In this document: piece after piece, positions 31,891 through 41,447 of the stretch | Layout of the letters: every line of letters begins with the position of its first letter | Numbering within the stretch: position 1 is the stretch's first letter | DNA from: Bryobacterales bacterium | GTDB taxonomy: Bacteria > Acidobacteriota > Terriglobia > Bryobacterales > Bryobacteraceae | Assembly: GCA_003164035.1 (NCBI GenBank) | Contig: PLRS01000054.1 | Span: 1 to 64,000 of the forward strand | Direction of reading: 5' to 3' | DNA: 64,000 nt | Translations under genes and position numbers: made by a program | The notes under the pieces: generated by a model | What the model was told of the DNA's origin: nothing | Seen by the model: only the letters and a program-made list of their open reading frames with translations | The model's database searches: none

Positions 31891-33762
31891 CTAACGGTGC
31901 CCGCCTCCGTGGCCGCCGCTGGCGTGAGCGCCACCACCGCCGCCGGAAACGTGTCCACCACTGCCGCTCGCACCGCTGGAACTACGAGGTGCGCTCTCGC
32001 CAGAAGAAGAACCGTAGTGTGGTTGCGACGTGCCATAGCTCGGCGCCGAACCCCGCTGCGGTTCGCTATAAGACGGTCTGCTATAGCGGGTTTCCGGCAA
32101 GCTGGAACCACTCCCACCGCTTGACCGCTCGCGAACCACGGGCGGTGCCACTCGATGGCCCGCCCCGGCGCTCTCGCCGGGGCGGTCGTTGCCCGCTCCA
32201 GACGGCGCGGAGCGAAGGCTGTTGGCGCTCTGCCCGGACGGTTCGCCGAAGCGGCGCCAACCACCGGTCGAACTCGCGCCCGCACCCGCGCCTCCGTTGG
32301 CCGCACCTCGCGCAGCGCCTGCTTCACCCGTGCGTCCGGAAGCCGCGGCGGTCGACCCGCCAGCCTGGCGCCCGAACGGCACCCGTGCCACGCTCGCCGG
32401 ATTCTGATGGGTAAAGAACGACTGTGTCGCCGCCGACCGTGGCGTGAAAGCGCTGGTCCTTTCGCTATAACGCAGGTTTGCGCTAGTCGGCGACATGGGT
32501 ACCTGGCCCCGAATTAGCCCGGCACTGCGAATCTGGTCCACCGACGCGTGCCCGACACTATTGAATCTGCCACCGCGAAAATCGGCTACGCTGAGCGAAG
32601 ACACACCGTTCGCGATTCGCGCGTTTCTGTAAGTACCGTATATATTTGCGTTGCTAATATTAAAGCCGCGGTTGAATCCCGCGCCGTAGTACGCACGCCC
32701 CCACCAGGGATGGAACATTTCATAAGGCGCCAGCGGCACCCACCCGAGGTTTCCGAAACCAAAACCGACCCCAAATCCTCCGCCGCCGAATCCGAAAAAA
32801 GCCACCAGGCCGGGTGCCCAGTAGTGCCTGACCCCCATTACGCCGGGATACCATAGCCAGCCATAGTTGGCGCCCCAAAACCAACGCCCATAGTGGAATG
32901 GCGCCCAGCCCCACGCCGAACAATCCACCCATGTCCACCCGTACCAATCTTCCCAAACCCACCGCCCACACGAATAAGGGGACCACCCCGCAACCACTGT
33001 CGGCCGCCACACCGAACCATAGTCGGGAACGTTCACCCAGGTACCGTAACCGTCCATATCCTCGGCCCCATACACACCTTGAGGCACATGTTGCGCGCTG
33101 GTGGATTCCATCAAGACATGATCGCGCGATTCGTTCCAGCGATCCCAATCGTCAAGGGCTGGGGCCCCTGCGATCCGAAACTCGGGATCGGGGGCAGAGC
33201 CGCGCGCCATCAAGGCTTGCCCGGCGTTCACCCATTGCGAGCCTTTGGGGCTGAACACCTCCACGTCGCCCGACCTCACGGTGACATGGGACTCGCCGTT
33301 GTCGGTCACTGATATCCGGTAAACTCCAACCTTTGATGGCCTTACGGAAACATTCGGAGTATCGACTTCAATATTTGCATTGGAAGCGCGCAGGACATTG
33401 AAGGTTAGCGTCCCCCGCGCCATTTCCAATTGATAGCGGTCGGCTTCAAGGGTGGTGAGGTGGATCTCACCCAAGCCTCCCAAACGCAATAGGTTAGAGC
33501 TGTCAAACTGAACTTCCGCGCGAGAATTGGGGCCGGTCGAAATGTAATCGCCCGCCATCAGCGGCGCATTCACCACACCCGCCACCCAGTCTCCGGAATC
33601 GCCGCGCCGCACTGAGACGTCGCCATCCATCACGCTGATCCGACCCACCCCGCGCTGAAGGTCGTCGGGGCTCTGGGCACGCACGGGTGCGGTTCCAAAG
33701 GCGGCGGCCAGCAACACGCCGCAGGCTACAGCACGAACTCGGAGACGTCGCATAGCGCTCAT
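31891..33762 (-). CDS. Exported FecR-domain / DUF6600-like protein
   Basis: It has 623 residues with a signal peptide (VACGVLLAAAFGTAPVRA). The FecR-like domain (about 40-160: GRISVMDGDVSVRRGDSGDW, DTPNVSVRPSKVGVYRISV, VRSGDVEVFSPKG) is followed by a Trp/Tyr/Gly-rich region (about 225-370) with repeated W-x-P-Y motifs like DUF6600. The C-terminal 180 residues are Ser/Gly/Ala/Arg low-complexity, ending in a His/Gly-rich tail. There is no membrane helix, unlike sigma regulators of the FecR type. It is likely a cell-envelope or surface protein; its function is unknown. A clear terminator follows. Confidence 0.82.
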   Translation of the reverse strand: MSAMRRLRVRAVACGVLLAAAFGTAPVRAQSPDDLQRGVGRISVMDGDVSVRRGDSGDWVAGVVNAPLMAGDYISTGPNSRAEVQFDSSNLLRLGGLGEIHLTTLEADRYQLEMARGTLTFNVLRASNANIEVDTPNVSVRPSKVGVYRISVTDNGESHVTVRSGDVEVFSPKGSQWVNAGQALMARGSAPDPEFRIAGAPALDDWDRWNESRDHVLMESTSAQHVPQGVYGAEDMDGYGTWVNVPDYGSVWRPTVVAGWSPYSCGRWVWEDWYGWTWVDCSAWGWAPFHYGRWFWGANYGWLWYPGVMGVRHYWAPGLVAFFGFGGGGFGVGFGFGNLGWVPLAPYEMFHPWWGRAYYGAGFNRGFNISNANIYGTYRNARIANGVSSLSVADFRGGRFNSVGHASVDQIRSAGLIRGQVPMSPTSANLRYSERTSAFTPRSAATQSFFTHQNPASVARVPFGRQAGGSTAAASGRTGEAGAARGAANGGAGAGASSTGGWRRFGEPSGQSANSLRSAPSGAGNDRPGESAGAGHRVAPPVVRERSSGGSGSSLPETRYSRPSYSEPQRGSAPSYGTSQPHYGSSSGESAPRSSSGASGSGGHVSGGGGGAHASGGHGGGHR

Positions 33763-33952
33763 TTCTCTGCCGCCCTCTCATGCACGGCCTATACCAAATC
33801 GTAAATAATTGAAAATAATCGACCAATCTCCAAGCTAGCGAATTCGCGAATGGCCGAAAACCACCACTGCTGGCTGGGTTGAAGCAGGCTGGGAGGGTCC
33901 TAGCCGGGCTAACCGCCGGTTCCAACGCCTGGATGTTATACTCTGTGGCACG

Positions 33953-36388
33953 ATGGGCCTCTTAGGTGACCTGGCATACGGTTTCCGGTCCTTCCGAAGG
34001 AATCGCGCCTTTGCCTTTGTTGCCACGATATCCTTAGCACTCGGAATCGGCGTCAACACCACCATTTTTACCTTGGTGAACTCGGTGCTGCTGGCGCCGC
34101 TTCCAGTCAATCGACCGGGAGAACTGGCCGAAGTGTACACGGTAGACAGCCACGTACCCGGCACGTGGCTGGTTTCCTATCCCAACTATAAAGACTATCG
34201 CGACCGCAACGCCGTTTTTTCCGAGTTGATGCTTTCCGGCGCGGTGGGAATCAACCTGACCGGCCGGGGCGAGCCCCAGCTCCTGGTAGCTCAGTTGGTG
34301 TCGGGCAATTACTTTGAAGGTTTGGGAGTCCGGGCCTTGGCCGGGCGCGTGCTAGGGCCCCAGGACGACCTGGAAGGTTCCAGCCCGGTGGCCGTGATCG
34401 GCTACGGTTTGTGGGGGCGGCTTTTCGGCCGCGATCCCCAAGTCATGCAGCACGGCCTGGAACTGAATGGCCTTTCCTACCGTATTGTGGGAGTGGCGCC
34501 GAAGGAATTTCGCGGGCTGGACCTGCTTTACGGCGCGGACGTGTGGCTGCCTATGGCCGCCTACCCGCGCGCTTTTCCCATTCCGGCGTGGGTCAACCAA
34601 CGGCGCGTGCAGGCGTTCGCGGTGACCGGGAGGCTGAAACCCGGCGTCAGTCTCCACCACGCGGAAGCTTCCCTGAACGCACTCGCCAGCGAACTGGAGC
34701 GCGAGTATCCGCGAGAGAATGACGGCAAGCGAATCCGGCTCGAAGGCATTTCCCAGGCGCTGGTCGGACCCGCGCTGCGTCCCAGAATCGCCAGCGCCGG
34801 TTCCGTGCTGCTGGTCGTCTCGGGCCTGGTGCTGTTGATTGCCTGCGCCAACGTGGCGAACCTGATGCTGGCGCGGGCGGCCGGCCGCACGCGCGAAATT
34901 GGCATTCGCCTGGCCCTGGGAGCCAGCCGGTTCCGTCTCATCCGCCAGTTACTCACCGAGAGCGTGTTGCTGGCCGTGGGGGGTGGTTTGCTGGCGTTGC
35001 TGCTGGCCTGGTGGGCCGGCGGCGCCCTTTGGGCGTGGCGTCCGGAACCATGGAAATACGCCATCGCCTTGCCGCGGCTCGACCGCCGCGTACTGGGTTA
35101 CAACCTGGCCATTTCGCTGGCCACCGGCCTTCTGTTTGGCCTCTTCCCTGCCCTGCGCGCCTCGCGCGGCGACCTCGCCACCGATCTGAAAGAACGTACC
35201 GGCCAGCCCCCAGCCGTCGGCAAACGCTGGAGCCCGCGCTCGCTATTAGTGATGGTGCAGGTCGCGCTTTCCCTCATCGCTCTGATCGGAGCCGGCTTGT
35301 TCGTCCGCAGCGTCTGGGATGGTGACCAAATGAATCCCGGCTTCGACGCGGCCCACCTGGGGACGATCGCCTTTAACCTTGGAGATCAAGCCTACACGGA
35401 AGACCGGGGGCGCCAATACCAGCAGCGGGCGCTGGACGTTGCCCGCCGCGCGCCGGGAGTGGATTCCGCCGCGTTGGCCAAGGATGCCCCCTTTGCGCTG
35501 ACCTCGCGCAACGTGCTCCTGGCCGGACGCGAAACCTCGCGGCCCGGCGTGGGCTGGCCCACGTATGTGCGAGTCGTCGGGCCCGGTTATTTCGCCGCGC
35601 TGCGAATCCCCATCGTCTCGGGAAGGGATTTCAGCCCGTTCGACCTGAAGTCGGCGCCGCGGGTGGCCATCGTCAACCAAGCCGCGGCCACTCATTTCTG
35701 GCCTGGCCGCAATGCCGTGGGGCAAGTGATTTCGTTCGCCGGGGAGAATTTGCCGGTCCAGGTTGTCGCCGTGGTGCGCAACGCCACTTACCTAACCCTG
35801 GGCGAAGCACCGCAGCCGTTGATTTATCTTTCGCTGATACAGTATTACTTTCCGACCACCATGTTGTACCTGCACACGCCGGGCGACCCCGCCCCGGCGG
35901 CGGCGGCCGTGCGCCGCCAACTGCAGCCGCTTGACCGCAACCTCCTCCTGCGCGACGAGAGCCTGCGCGATTTCATCCACGAAGTGCTTTGGCCGCAGCG
36001 CGTCGCCGCCAGCCTCCTCTCCGCCTTCGGTACCCTGGCGTTGCTGCTGGCGACGATCGGCATTTATGGCGTGATTTCCTACTCGGTGGCGCAGCGCGTG
36101 CGCGAAATCGGCCTGCGCATGGCTCTGGGCGCGGAGGCCTCGGCGGTGGAACGCATGATCGTGCTCGAAGGGGTTCGCATGGTGGCGATCGGAGCCATCG
36201 TCGGGCTGCTGGCGGCGCTGGCGGTTTCCCGCTCGGTCGCCGGCCTTTTGGTGGTGACCAATCCCCGCGACGCCATGACCTTCGTGCTGGTGCCCACCAT
36301 CCTGATCCTGGTGGGAGTGATCGCCTGCTGGCTCCCCGCCCGCCGCGCCACCCGTATCGACCCCGCCAAAGCCTTGCGCGAAGAGTAG
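33953..36388 (+). CDS. ADOP-type FtsX/MacB-like ABC permease (intact)
   Basis: It has 811 residues: two tandem FtsX/MacB permease units. The first has DLAYGFRSFRRNRAFAF and the helix ATISLALGIGVNTTIF, a large periplasmic domain (about 50-270), and helices at about 280-410 including CANVANLMLARAAGRTREI. The second unit follows (about 415-811) with helices near 425, 690, 745 and 785 and the ending RRATRIDPAKALREE. This is the acidobacterial duplicated orphan permease family; no ATPase gene is adjacent, as the name implies. It serves here as the full-length reference for the shortened homologue at 48366-51293. No clear ribosome-binding site. Confidence 0.92.
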   Translation: MGLLGDLAYGFRSFRRNRAFAFVATISLALGIGVNTTIFTLVNSVLLAPLPVNRPGELAEVYTVDSHVPGTWLVSYPNYKDYRDRNAVFSELMLSGAVGINLTGRGEPQLLVAQLVSGNYFEGLGVRALAGRVLGPQDDLEGSSPVAVIGYGLWGRLFGRDPQVMQHGLELNGLSYRIVGVAPKEFRGLDLLYGADVWLPMAAYPRAFPIPAWVNQRRVQAFAVTGRLKPGVSLHHAEASLNALASELEREYPRENDGKRIRLEGISQALVGPALRPRIASAGSVLLVVSGLVLLIACANVANLMLARAAGRTREIGIRLALGASRFRLIRQLLTESVLLAVGGGLLALLLAWWAGGALWAWRPEPWKYAIALPRLDRRVLGYNLAISLATGLLFGLFPALRASRGDLATDLKERTGQPPAVGKRWSPRSLLVMVQVALSLIALIGAGLFVRSVWDGDQMNPGFDAAHLGTIAFNLGDQAYTEDRGRQYQQRALDVARRAPGVDSAALAKDAPFALTSRNVLLAGRETSRPGVGWPTYVRVVGPGYFAALRIPIVSGRDFSPFDLKSAPRVAIVNQAAATHFWPGRNAVGQVISFAGENLPVQVVAVVRNATYLTLGEAPQPLIYLSLIQYYFPTTMLYLHTPGDPAPAAAAVRRQLQPLDRNLLLRDESLRDFIHEVLWPQRVAASLLSAFGTLALLLATIGIYGVISYSVAQRVREIGLRMALGAEASAVERMIVLEGVRMVAIGAIVGLLAALAVSRSVAGLLVVTNPRDAMTFVLVPTILILVGVIACWLPARRATRIDPAKALREE

Positions 36389-36476
36389 CCGTAAAGGATG
36401 TCTTTATCTTTGACAGCAAGCGACCTGCTTCATAACCGATAATCGAGGTACGTTAGTCAACTTCGAAACCGTGTAC

Positions 36477-37295
36477 TTAGCCGACTCGCCTTCGCCGGAA
36501 CAGCCAGGCGTCCTGGCAAGGGTTGCCCCGCGCTCCTTCCGGAATGAAATCGACCACCTCGAAGTCTCCGCTTAGGCGATTGCGAACATAAGCTTCGGGA
36601 TGGAAGACGTTGCACAGATTGGTGCCCGCGCTGTAGTCGTATCTCGTCACCAGATCTCCCGCCAGGAATTGGCGCCGCTCCGGTTCGTTCAGCCGCGAAA
36701 TGTAGTGTGCGCCATGCAAACTGAGCAGGAGCAAACCTCCCGGGCGTAGAATCCGGTGAAACTCGCTCATCCAGGCCATCTGGGCACTCTCCGGCAGGTG
36801 CGTGAAGACGGAAAGGGCATAAACCAGGTCGAATCGGGAGGCGGGATAGCTCGTCGGAGGCGCCAGTTGGTTGGTCCCGATCCGAGCGAAAGACAAGTGC
36901 CGCGCGCACCATGTGGTTAGTTCGGGATTGTAATCGGTCCCGTGCAGTTCCGTGCCCGCCAGGTCTTTCCAGAACCGCAGTACGCGTCCGCAGCCGCAAC
37001 CGAAGTCGAGAATGGCCCTGAGGTCTCCCATCTCGATCTGGTTCCGCTGCAAGATATCGCGTATGCTCCGCGCCGCCAGTTGGCCGCCGTCGAGGTACAC
37101 GGCAATCTCCGCCGAGCCGGCAACGGCCATCAGAAGACGCCCCGGTGGCATGGCGATCCCGTCCGGTGAAGGCCGATAAGGCCGGTTTCTGAAGTATACG
37201 CGGGGGTCGAGGCGGCCGACCCATTGATAGACACGAAATCCGAACGCCAGCAGGCCGAGTCGTTCGAGGACGGGCCCCAACCGATCGATCAGCAC
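36477..37295 (-). CDS. Class I SAM-dependent methyltransferase
   Basis: It has 272 residues. SAM-binding motif I is ILDFGCGCGRVLRFW (about 100), with the acidic residue in HGTDYNPEL and post-motifs FDLVYALSVFTHLPES and ILRPGGLLLLSLHG. This is a Methyltransf_11/25-type fold; the substrate is unknown. The ~75 N-terminal residues are basic and may bind a partner. The GTG start lies three bases after the stop of the upstream exported isomerase gene, so the two are probably cotranscribed, although one product is exported and the other cytosolic. Confidence 0.87.
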   Translation of the reverse strand: MLIDRLGPVLERLGLLAFGFRVYQWVGRLDPRVYFRNRPYRPSPDGIAMPPGRLLMAVAGSAEIAVYLDGGQLAARSIRDILQRNQIEMGDLRAILDFGCGCGRVLRFWKDLAGTELHGTDYNPELTTWCARHLSFARIGTNQLAPPTSYPASRFDLVYALSVFTHLPESAQMAWMSEFHRILRPGGLLLLSLHGAHYISRLNEPERRQFLAGDLVTRYDYSAGTNLCNVFHPEAYVRNRLSGDFEVVDFIPEGARGNPCQDAWLFRRRRVG

Positions 37296-37298
37296 CCG

Positions 37299-38399
37299 CT
37301 ATGCCTGCGCGCTGGCGCGGTTCAGCAGTGCCTTCATATAGGCGAACCCGTAGGCGGTTTGGGCGTAGTTCTCACCCACCATCGCGGGTGAATGGTCCAG
37401 GATGACGATACCGTCGAATTTCACGTCGTGGAGCGCCTTCATGATCTTGTACATGTCGTAGTAACCGTTGTCCATGAAGGTTTCGACGAAGTGCGGCAGC
37501 GGCGCGGTGACGTTGCGAAAGTGAATCTTCCAGATCTTGGCGGCACCGAAATACCGGATCGTCTCTTCCGGGTCTTTACCGGTCAGAGCCTTGCCACCCT
37601 CCAGCCACGTCCCGCAGCACAGGCAGATTCCCACGTTGGGGCTGGCGGCAATCTCCAGCGCCCGTTTGTAGCCTTCGAAATTGCCGAAAATGCACCGCGG
37701 TACGCCCGCCAGCACCGGCACCGGCGGATCGTCCGGGTGGATGCCGATGCGCACGCTGTTTTCCTCCGCCACCGGCGCCACCTGCTTGATGAAGTAGGTG
37801 AAGTTCTCCCAAATCTCTTCCTTGGTGAACTCGCGCCCGTGCGAGAGCGGCTCGGCCCAGGTTTTTCCGTCCCACACGCCGCGCTTGTCCGGGCTTGCCA
37901 TATCGAACTCGCGCGTCGAGCAACCGCGTGTCTTGGCCCGGCCGCTCGACCAGATGCCGTTGCCCATGTGCGCGTAAGTCGTGTAGTAGATCCCCGCCTT
38001 GCCCAGGTTGCGGATGTACTGCTTGTATTCCTCGATTTTCCGGTCCCGCCCCGGCAGGTTCAGCGTCACTTCCTGCATGTTGTGTACGCTGGTGTTGCCA
38101 ATATTCCAAACCGTGATGCCGGCATCGGCGTACCGTTTCTTGATGGCCAGAAAGCCCTCGGCCGTGCGCATCTCCGTAGGCGCTCCGACGCTGACGTATT
38201 CGGCACCGATCTGTTTCAGAAACAGCAACTGGTCGTCTGTCGGGGTGGCACCCGACTGCGCGCACAGCTTGATGCCGGGCGCATTCGCGTGCACCGCCGC
38301 CTTGGATTCCTCGGCCGCGAGAAGCGCTCCCAGCGCCCCTCCCAAAGCCATTTTGCCGAAATCTCTCCGCCCCGGCTGGAACGTCTCTTGCCTGCCCAT
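37299..38399 (-). CDS. Tat-exported sugar isomerase/epimerase-like TIM-barrel protein
   Basis: It has 366 residues. The Tat-like signal GRRDFGKMALGGALGALLAA is followed by an AP endonuclease 2/xylose isomerase-like barrel. Metal-type acidic and His residues appear in RIGIHPDDPP, NVGICLCCGTWLEGG, KIHFRNV and GIVILDHSPA. This resembles mannonate dehydratase/UxuA-like or hydroxypyruvate isomerase-like sugar enzymes, but the exact reaction is unclear. The ATG at 38399 has an ideal GAGGTG ribosome-binding site; an ATG 18 bases upstream lies before that site and is rejected. Confidence 0.85.
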   Translation of the reverse strand: MGRQETFQPGRRDFGKMALGGALGALLAAEESKAAVHANAPGIKLCAQSGATPTDDQLLFLKQIGAEYVSVGAPTEMRTAEGFLAIKKRYADAGITVWNIGNTSVHNMQEVTLNLPGRDRKIEEYKQYIRNLGKAGIYYTTYAHMGNGIWSSGRAKTRGCSTREFDMASPDKRGVWDGKTWAEPLSHGREFTKEEIWENFTYFIKQVAPVAEENSVRIGIHPDDPPVPVLAGVPRCIFGNFEGYKRALEIAASPNVGICLCCGTWLEGGKALTGKDPEETIRYFGAAKIWKIHFRNVTAPLPHFVETFMDNGYYDMYKIMKALHDVKFDGIVILDHSPAMVGENYAQTAYGFAYMKALLNRASAQA

Positions 38400-38531
38400 A
38401 ATCACCTCACCAGTCAATCATAACCCCACATATGTGCGACCGCTCCCAGAAGGCGGTCATGGCTCCTTTCGATGCCGTTTCATAGCCGCGAGCCCTGGAA
38501 GCTATGAAAAAAATCCCGCCGAGAACGCGCT

Positions 38532-38627
38532 GGGCAGGCGGAACCACCGGCGGAACCACCTGCCCCACCATTGAAAACAATGCACCTGCTTTGGTGGCGC
38601 AGGCGGTTCCGCCTGCGACTTGCGATT
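38532..38627. repeat. Palindromic repeat cluster, family D
   Basis: Two hairpin units: GGGCAGGCGGAACCACC facing GGCGGAACCACCTGCCCC (38532-38567), and TTGGTGGCGCAGGCGG with CCGCCTGCGA (38591-38620). The second matches the copy at 2058-2092 with one base changed in the loop. A minus-strand frame through this DNA is repeat-derived and not called a gene. Confidence 0.65.
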
Positions 38628-38691
38628 TCTTCGCAGCTCCCTGGGGAAGGTTGGCACCGGAAAACGTCACCGTAATTCCGAACGCGAGTGC

Positions 38692-39876
38692 TTAGAAGCG
38701 CGCGTGTCGCCGCTGCCGGCGCAACTCGGCGAAACTGAACAGGGCTCCCTGAATGGGCGTACCCACCACTTCGATGCGCTTGAGATCGCGCGTCCCTATT
38801 CCGACACCCTCCGCCAGCCGCAGCGTGCTGTCGCAGCTCTCAAACGGCGGCGTACCGCGGTCGGCCATCGGGTCGAATCCCATGGTTGCCATCGAGACCG
38901 CGTCCACGTTCACCGGATTCGTACCGGCCACGATCACGCCCGGCGCCACGGCTTTGCAGCCGGGGATCCACGGACCTTCGCCCCCGGCCATGGTGCGAAT
39001 GCCTTCCACCACCGCCAGGTCGATCGGCCGCGCCGAGATCAGGTCCACCACCGTCCGCGGCACGCGGTATCCGCCATCGCGCGGCGATTTCGGATCCTTC
39101 TCCGGCGGCGCAATCTTCGAAGGCTGGCGGTGGCCGGCGTGAACCATATCGCGCCCACCCGTGGGGAGGATGGTCGGCTCGTCCACGCCCGCGCCCGTTC
39201 CGTAGATCGTGCAAGGCGTCAGCCCGAAGCAGTTCTTCATCGAAAGCGTGATGCCCGCCGTGGCGTGCTCCTTCATCTTGGCCAGGCTCACAAACACGTC
39301 GCAATCCCGGTACGAGTGGTTCAGCTCGAAGCCCGGGTACATCAGCCCGCCCTGCGGCACCATCATGCGCGCGTATTGCTTTCCCCGCCCCAGGAAGTTG
39401 GTGTTTTCAAACTCCACGTTGGGCGCCGCGCTCAAAATGTCGCGCGGCTCCCAGCTCGACTCCAAAATCACCTGTTCGATCGGGTCCGCGGTGGACCACG
39501 GGCTCTCCAGCAAGCGGATGCGCCGCGCCCCGGCCTTCCCCATCAGGTGGACGGTGGCCGCAATCACGTGCGGATGGGTATAGTGGGTGTCCTCGGCGGG
39601 CAGGTAACCAAGCCGATAACTGGCCGCGCCGGTCAAGTTGATCTTGATGGCCACGGTCTTACCTTTGACAAGCCGGCCTAAGCCGCCCAACTGGTCGAAC
39701 ATCTTGTCCAGCGTGGGCAGCAGCTCGCCGCTATCGTAGGTCTTGCATTTTGCCACGGCCACCCGCGAGGCCGGCGCCGTTGCCGCTTGGACCGGCGGTT
39801 TCTCCCACAGACAAGCGCCCGCCACGGTCGACCCGGCCATACGCAACCAGTTTCTACGTGAATATTGACAGTACAT
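38692..39876 (-). CDS. DUF362 domain protein, Tat-exported
   Basis: It has 394 residues. The signal is SRRNWLRMAGSTVAGACLW. DUF362 landmarks are AIKINLTGAASYRLGY, HPHVIAATVHLMGKAGARRI, LLESPW, FVSLAKMKEHATAGITLS and KNCFGLTPCTIYG. It is a longer paralogue of the protein at 10986-11960, and is not linked to AmmeMemoRadiSam genes. The ATG at 39876 is chosen because GGGAGGGG lies just upstream; the upstream TTG contains that site. The biochemical role of the family is not known. Confidence 0.85.
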   Translation of the reverse strand: MYCQYSRRNWLRMAGSTVAGACLWEKPPVQAATAPASRVAVAKCKTYDSGELLPTLDKMFDQLGGLGRLVKGKTVAIKINLTGAASYRLGYLPAEDTHYTHPHVIAATVHLMGKAGARRIRLLESPWSTADPIEQVILESSWEPRDILSAAPNVEFENTNFLGRGKQYARMMVPQGGLMYPGFELNHSYRDCDVFVSLAKMKEHATAGITLSMKNCFGLTPCTIYGTGAGVDEPTILPTGGRDMVHAGHRQPSKIAPPEKDPKSPRDGGYRVPRTVVDLISARPIDLAVVEGIRTMAGGEGPWIPGCKAVAPGVIVAGTNPVNVDAVSMATMGFDPMADRGTPPFESCDSTLRLAEGVGIGTRDLKRIEVVGTPIQGALFSFAELRRQRRHARF

Positions 39877-40070
39877 ATTCCCCTCCCTCAAACCTCGGGC
39901 GCGGCGCCACGAACCGGCGCTTACCGCGCTCAGCGATCAGTGCGAAGATCGTCCGGTTCCGCTTTGCCGATTGCCCGCATGTCCTTGCTCGGCAAGCTCA
40001 TATTGTATCGCGAATGCACCCGCTGGCCGCTGCTGAAGGATGATCGGCCGATGCGGTGAAGTCCGTTCCC

Positions 40071-40106
40071 GGCAATCGCTGCCAGGCGGTCGCGGCTCGG
40101 TAAGTG
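40071..40106. repeat. Partial family-A repeat
   Basis: GCGGTCGCGGCTCGGTAAGTG matches one inner arm of family A up to the family-B insertion site seen in copy A2. It ends just before the stop codon of the EAL-HDOD gene. Confidence 0.5.
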
Positions 40107-40110
40107 TGCC

Positions 40111-41358
40111 TCAGTTGCCTGCAACATGCAACATCTGGCTGGCCCAGAGCGTCGCTCCCAGATAGGCGTCCCGGACCGCCGACGCTTCGAAACCGTACGC
40201 CTGGGTGAGAGTTTCCACCTGGTCCCAATCGCCGCGCTCGTAACCCCGGCTGAGCCGGTAGGTCCGCGACAACGTGCTCTCGTCGGACGCAGTCCCGAGC
40301 AAAGCGTTGGTGATCTCCGGCCCCACACCCACCGAACGAAGCGCCTCGTCGAGCGGCCGGTCGACCAGCGCGTCCAGCAGCGAGAACATCCCCATCAGAA
40401 AGGCCTCGTCGGCCAGCGAAATCCCCGCCAGCTTGATCAAGCTCTCGCAAAAGCGTGCCCGCACGATGGCCAGAGTCGCCAGCTCGCCCGGCTTGTCCAC
40501 GGCTAACCTGGGCAACGTAGCCAGGCCCGCCCACCGGCGAATGTTATCGGTGCCCAGGATCACCAAGGCACGCTCGATCGACTGAACGTGGCCGTCCCGG
40601 CCGAACAGCGCGGAGTTCACGTAACGCAGCAGTTTGTACGTCAACGCCACGTCGCCTCGAATCACGTCGTCCAGTCTCTTGACATCCGGCTCCGGCTTTT
40701 GCACCTCGCTCAGCAGAAGCAGGCACGTCAGCTTTTGCGCCGGCACCTCTTTGCGGTGAATCATGCTCGGCCGCGCGAAGAAATAGCCCTGGAAGTAGTC
40801 GTAGCCGGCGGCCAATACCCTCTCGAATTCTTCGTAGGTTTCCACCTTCTCGGCGAGCAGTTGGATGCCCCGCGGCTTGTAGGTGTGCAGCAGGCGTTCC
40901 TGTTCGGGCACCGAAGTGCTTCGGATGTCCACCTTAATCAATTGAGCCAGTTCGGTGAGCGGCTCGAACTGCGGTGTGGAAACAAAATCGTCGAGCGCGA
41001 TCATGTAACCCTGTTCACGGACGGCGCGGCACAGCGCGATCAGGTCGGCGGTCGGGGCCACCGATTCCAGAATCTCAATCACCGCGGCCTGCGGCGGAAG
41101 ATTCAGGTAGATCCCTTCGCTGAGCAGGCGTTGATCGAAGTTTACAAAGGCTTTCTTGTCGCCGAGAATGTTCTCCAGCCCGATGGACATCACCGTGTTC
41201 GAGATTACCTGTTTGGTGGCGAAGGCCGATTCAGTACCGTCGAACTCGTTGTGTGCCCGATCGGAGCGGTACAACAGTTCATAGCCATAGACCTGGCGAT
41301 TGCGATCGAATATCGGCTGCCGGGCGATGAGAGCTTCCACAATCCGTCTTATCGACAC
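40111..41358 (-). CDS. EAL-HDOD signalling protein
   Basis: It has 415 residues. The N-terminal EAL domain (about 3-200) has ALIARQPIFDR, VYGYELLYRS as the EAL motif, FVNFDQRLL, IEILESV and MIALDDF. The C-terminal HDOD domain (about 205-400) has LDDVIRGDVALTYKLLRYVN and WAGLATLPRL. This is the YuxH/CdgJ layout; such proteins bind or degrade c-di-GMP or act as adaptors controlling motility and surface growth. The EAL site seems partly degenerate, so catalysis is uncertain. The GTG at 41358 begins the conserved domain; longer starts would overlap the divergent gene's control region. Confidence 0.88.
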   Translation of the reverse strand: MSIRRIVEALIARQPIFDRNRQVYGYELLYRSDRAHNEFDGTESAFATKQVISNTVMSIGLENILGDKKAFVNFDQRLLSEGIYLNLPPQAAVIEILESVAPTADLIALCRAVREQGYMIALDDFVSTPQFEPLTELAQLIKVDIRSTSVPEQERLLHTYKPRGIQLLAEKVETYEEFERVLAAGYDYFQGYFFARPSMIHRKEVPAQKLTCLLLLSEVQKPEPDVKRLDDVIRGDVALTYKLLRYVNSALFGRDGHVQSIERALVILGTDNIRRWAGLATLPRLAVDKPGELATLAIVRARFCESLIKLAGISLADEAFLMGMFSLLDALVDRPLDEALRSVGVGPEITNALLGTASDESTLSRTYRLSRGYERGDWDQVETLTQAYGFEASAVRDAYLGATLWASQMLHVAGN

Positions 41359-41447
41359 ATGATTGCGAAAGCATGAGCCGTTTCCGAGCCGCCACCCCGG
41401 GCGAGCCGTTGCTATAGTGGCATTTGGATAAGAAGAGGAGGTCATCG

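Noticed and set aside
38407-38670. 87-codon minus-strand frame before the isomerase gene
   Set aside because: Its translation is produced by the family-D palindromes and has no independent coding signal.
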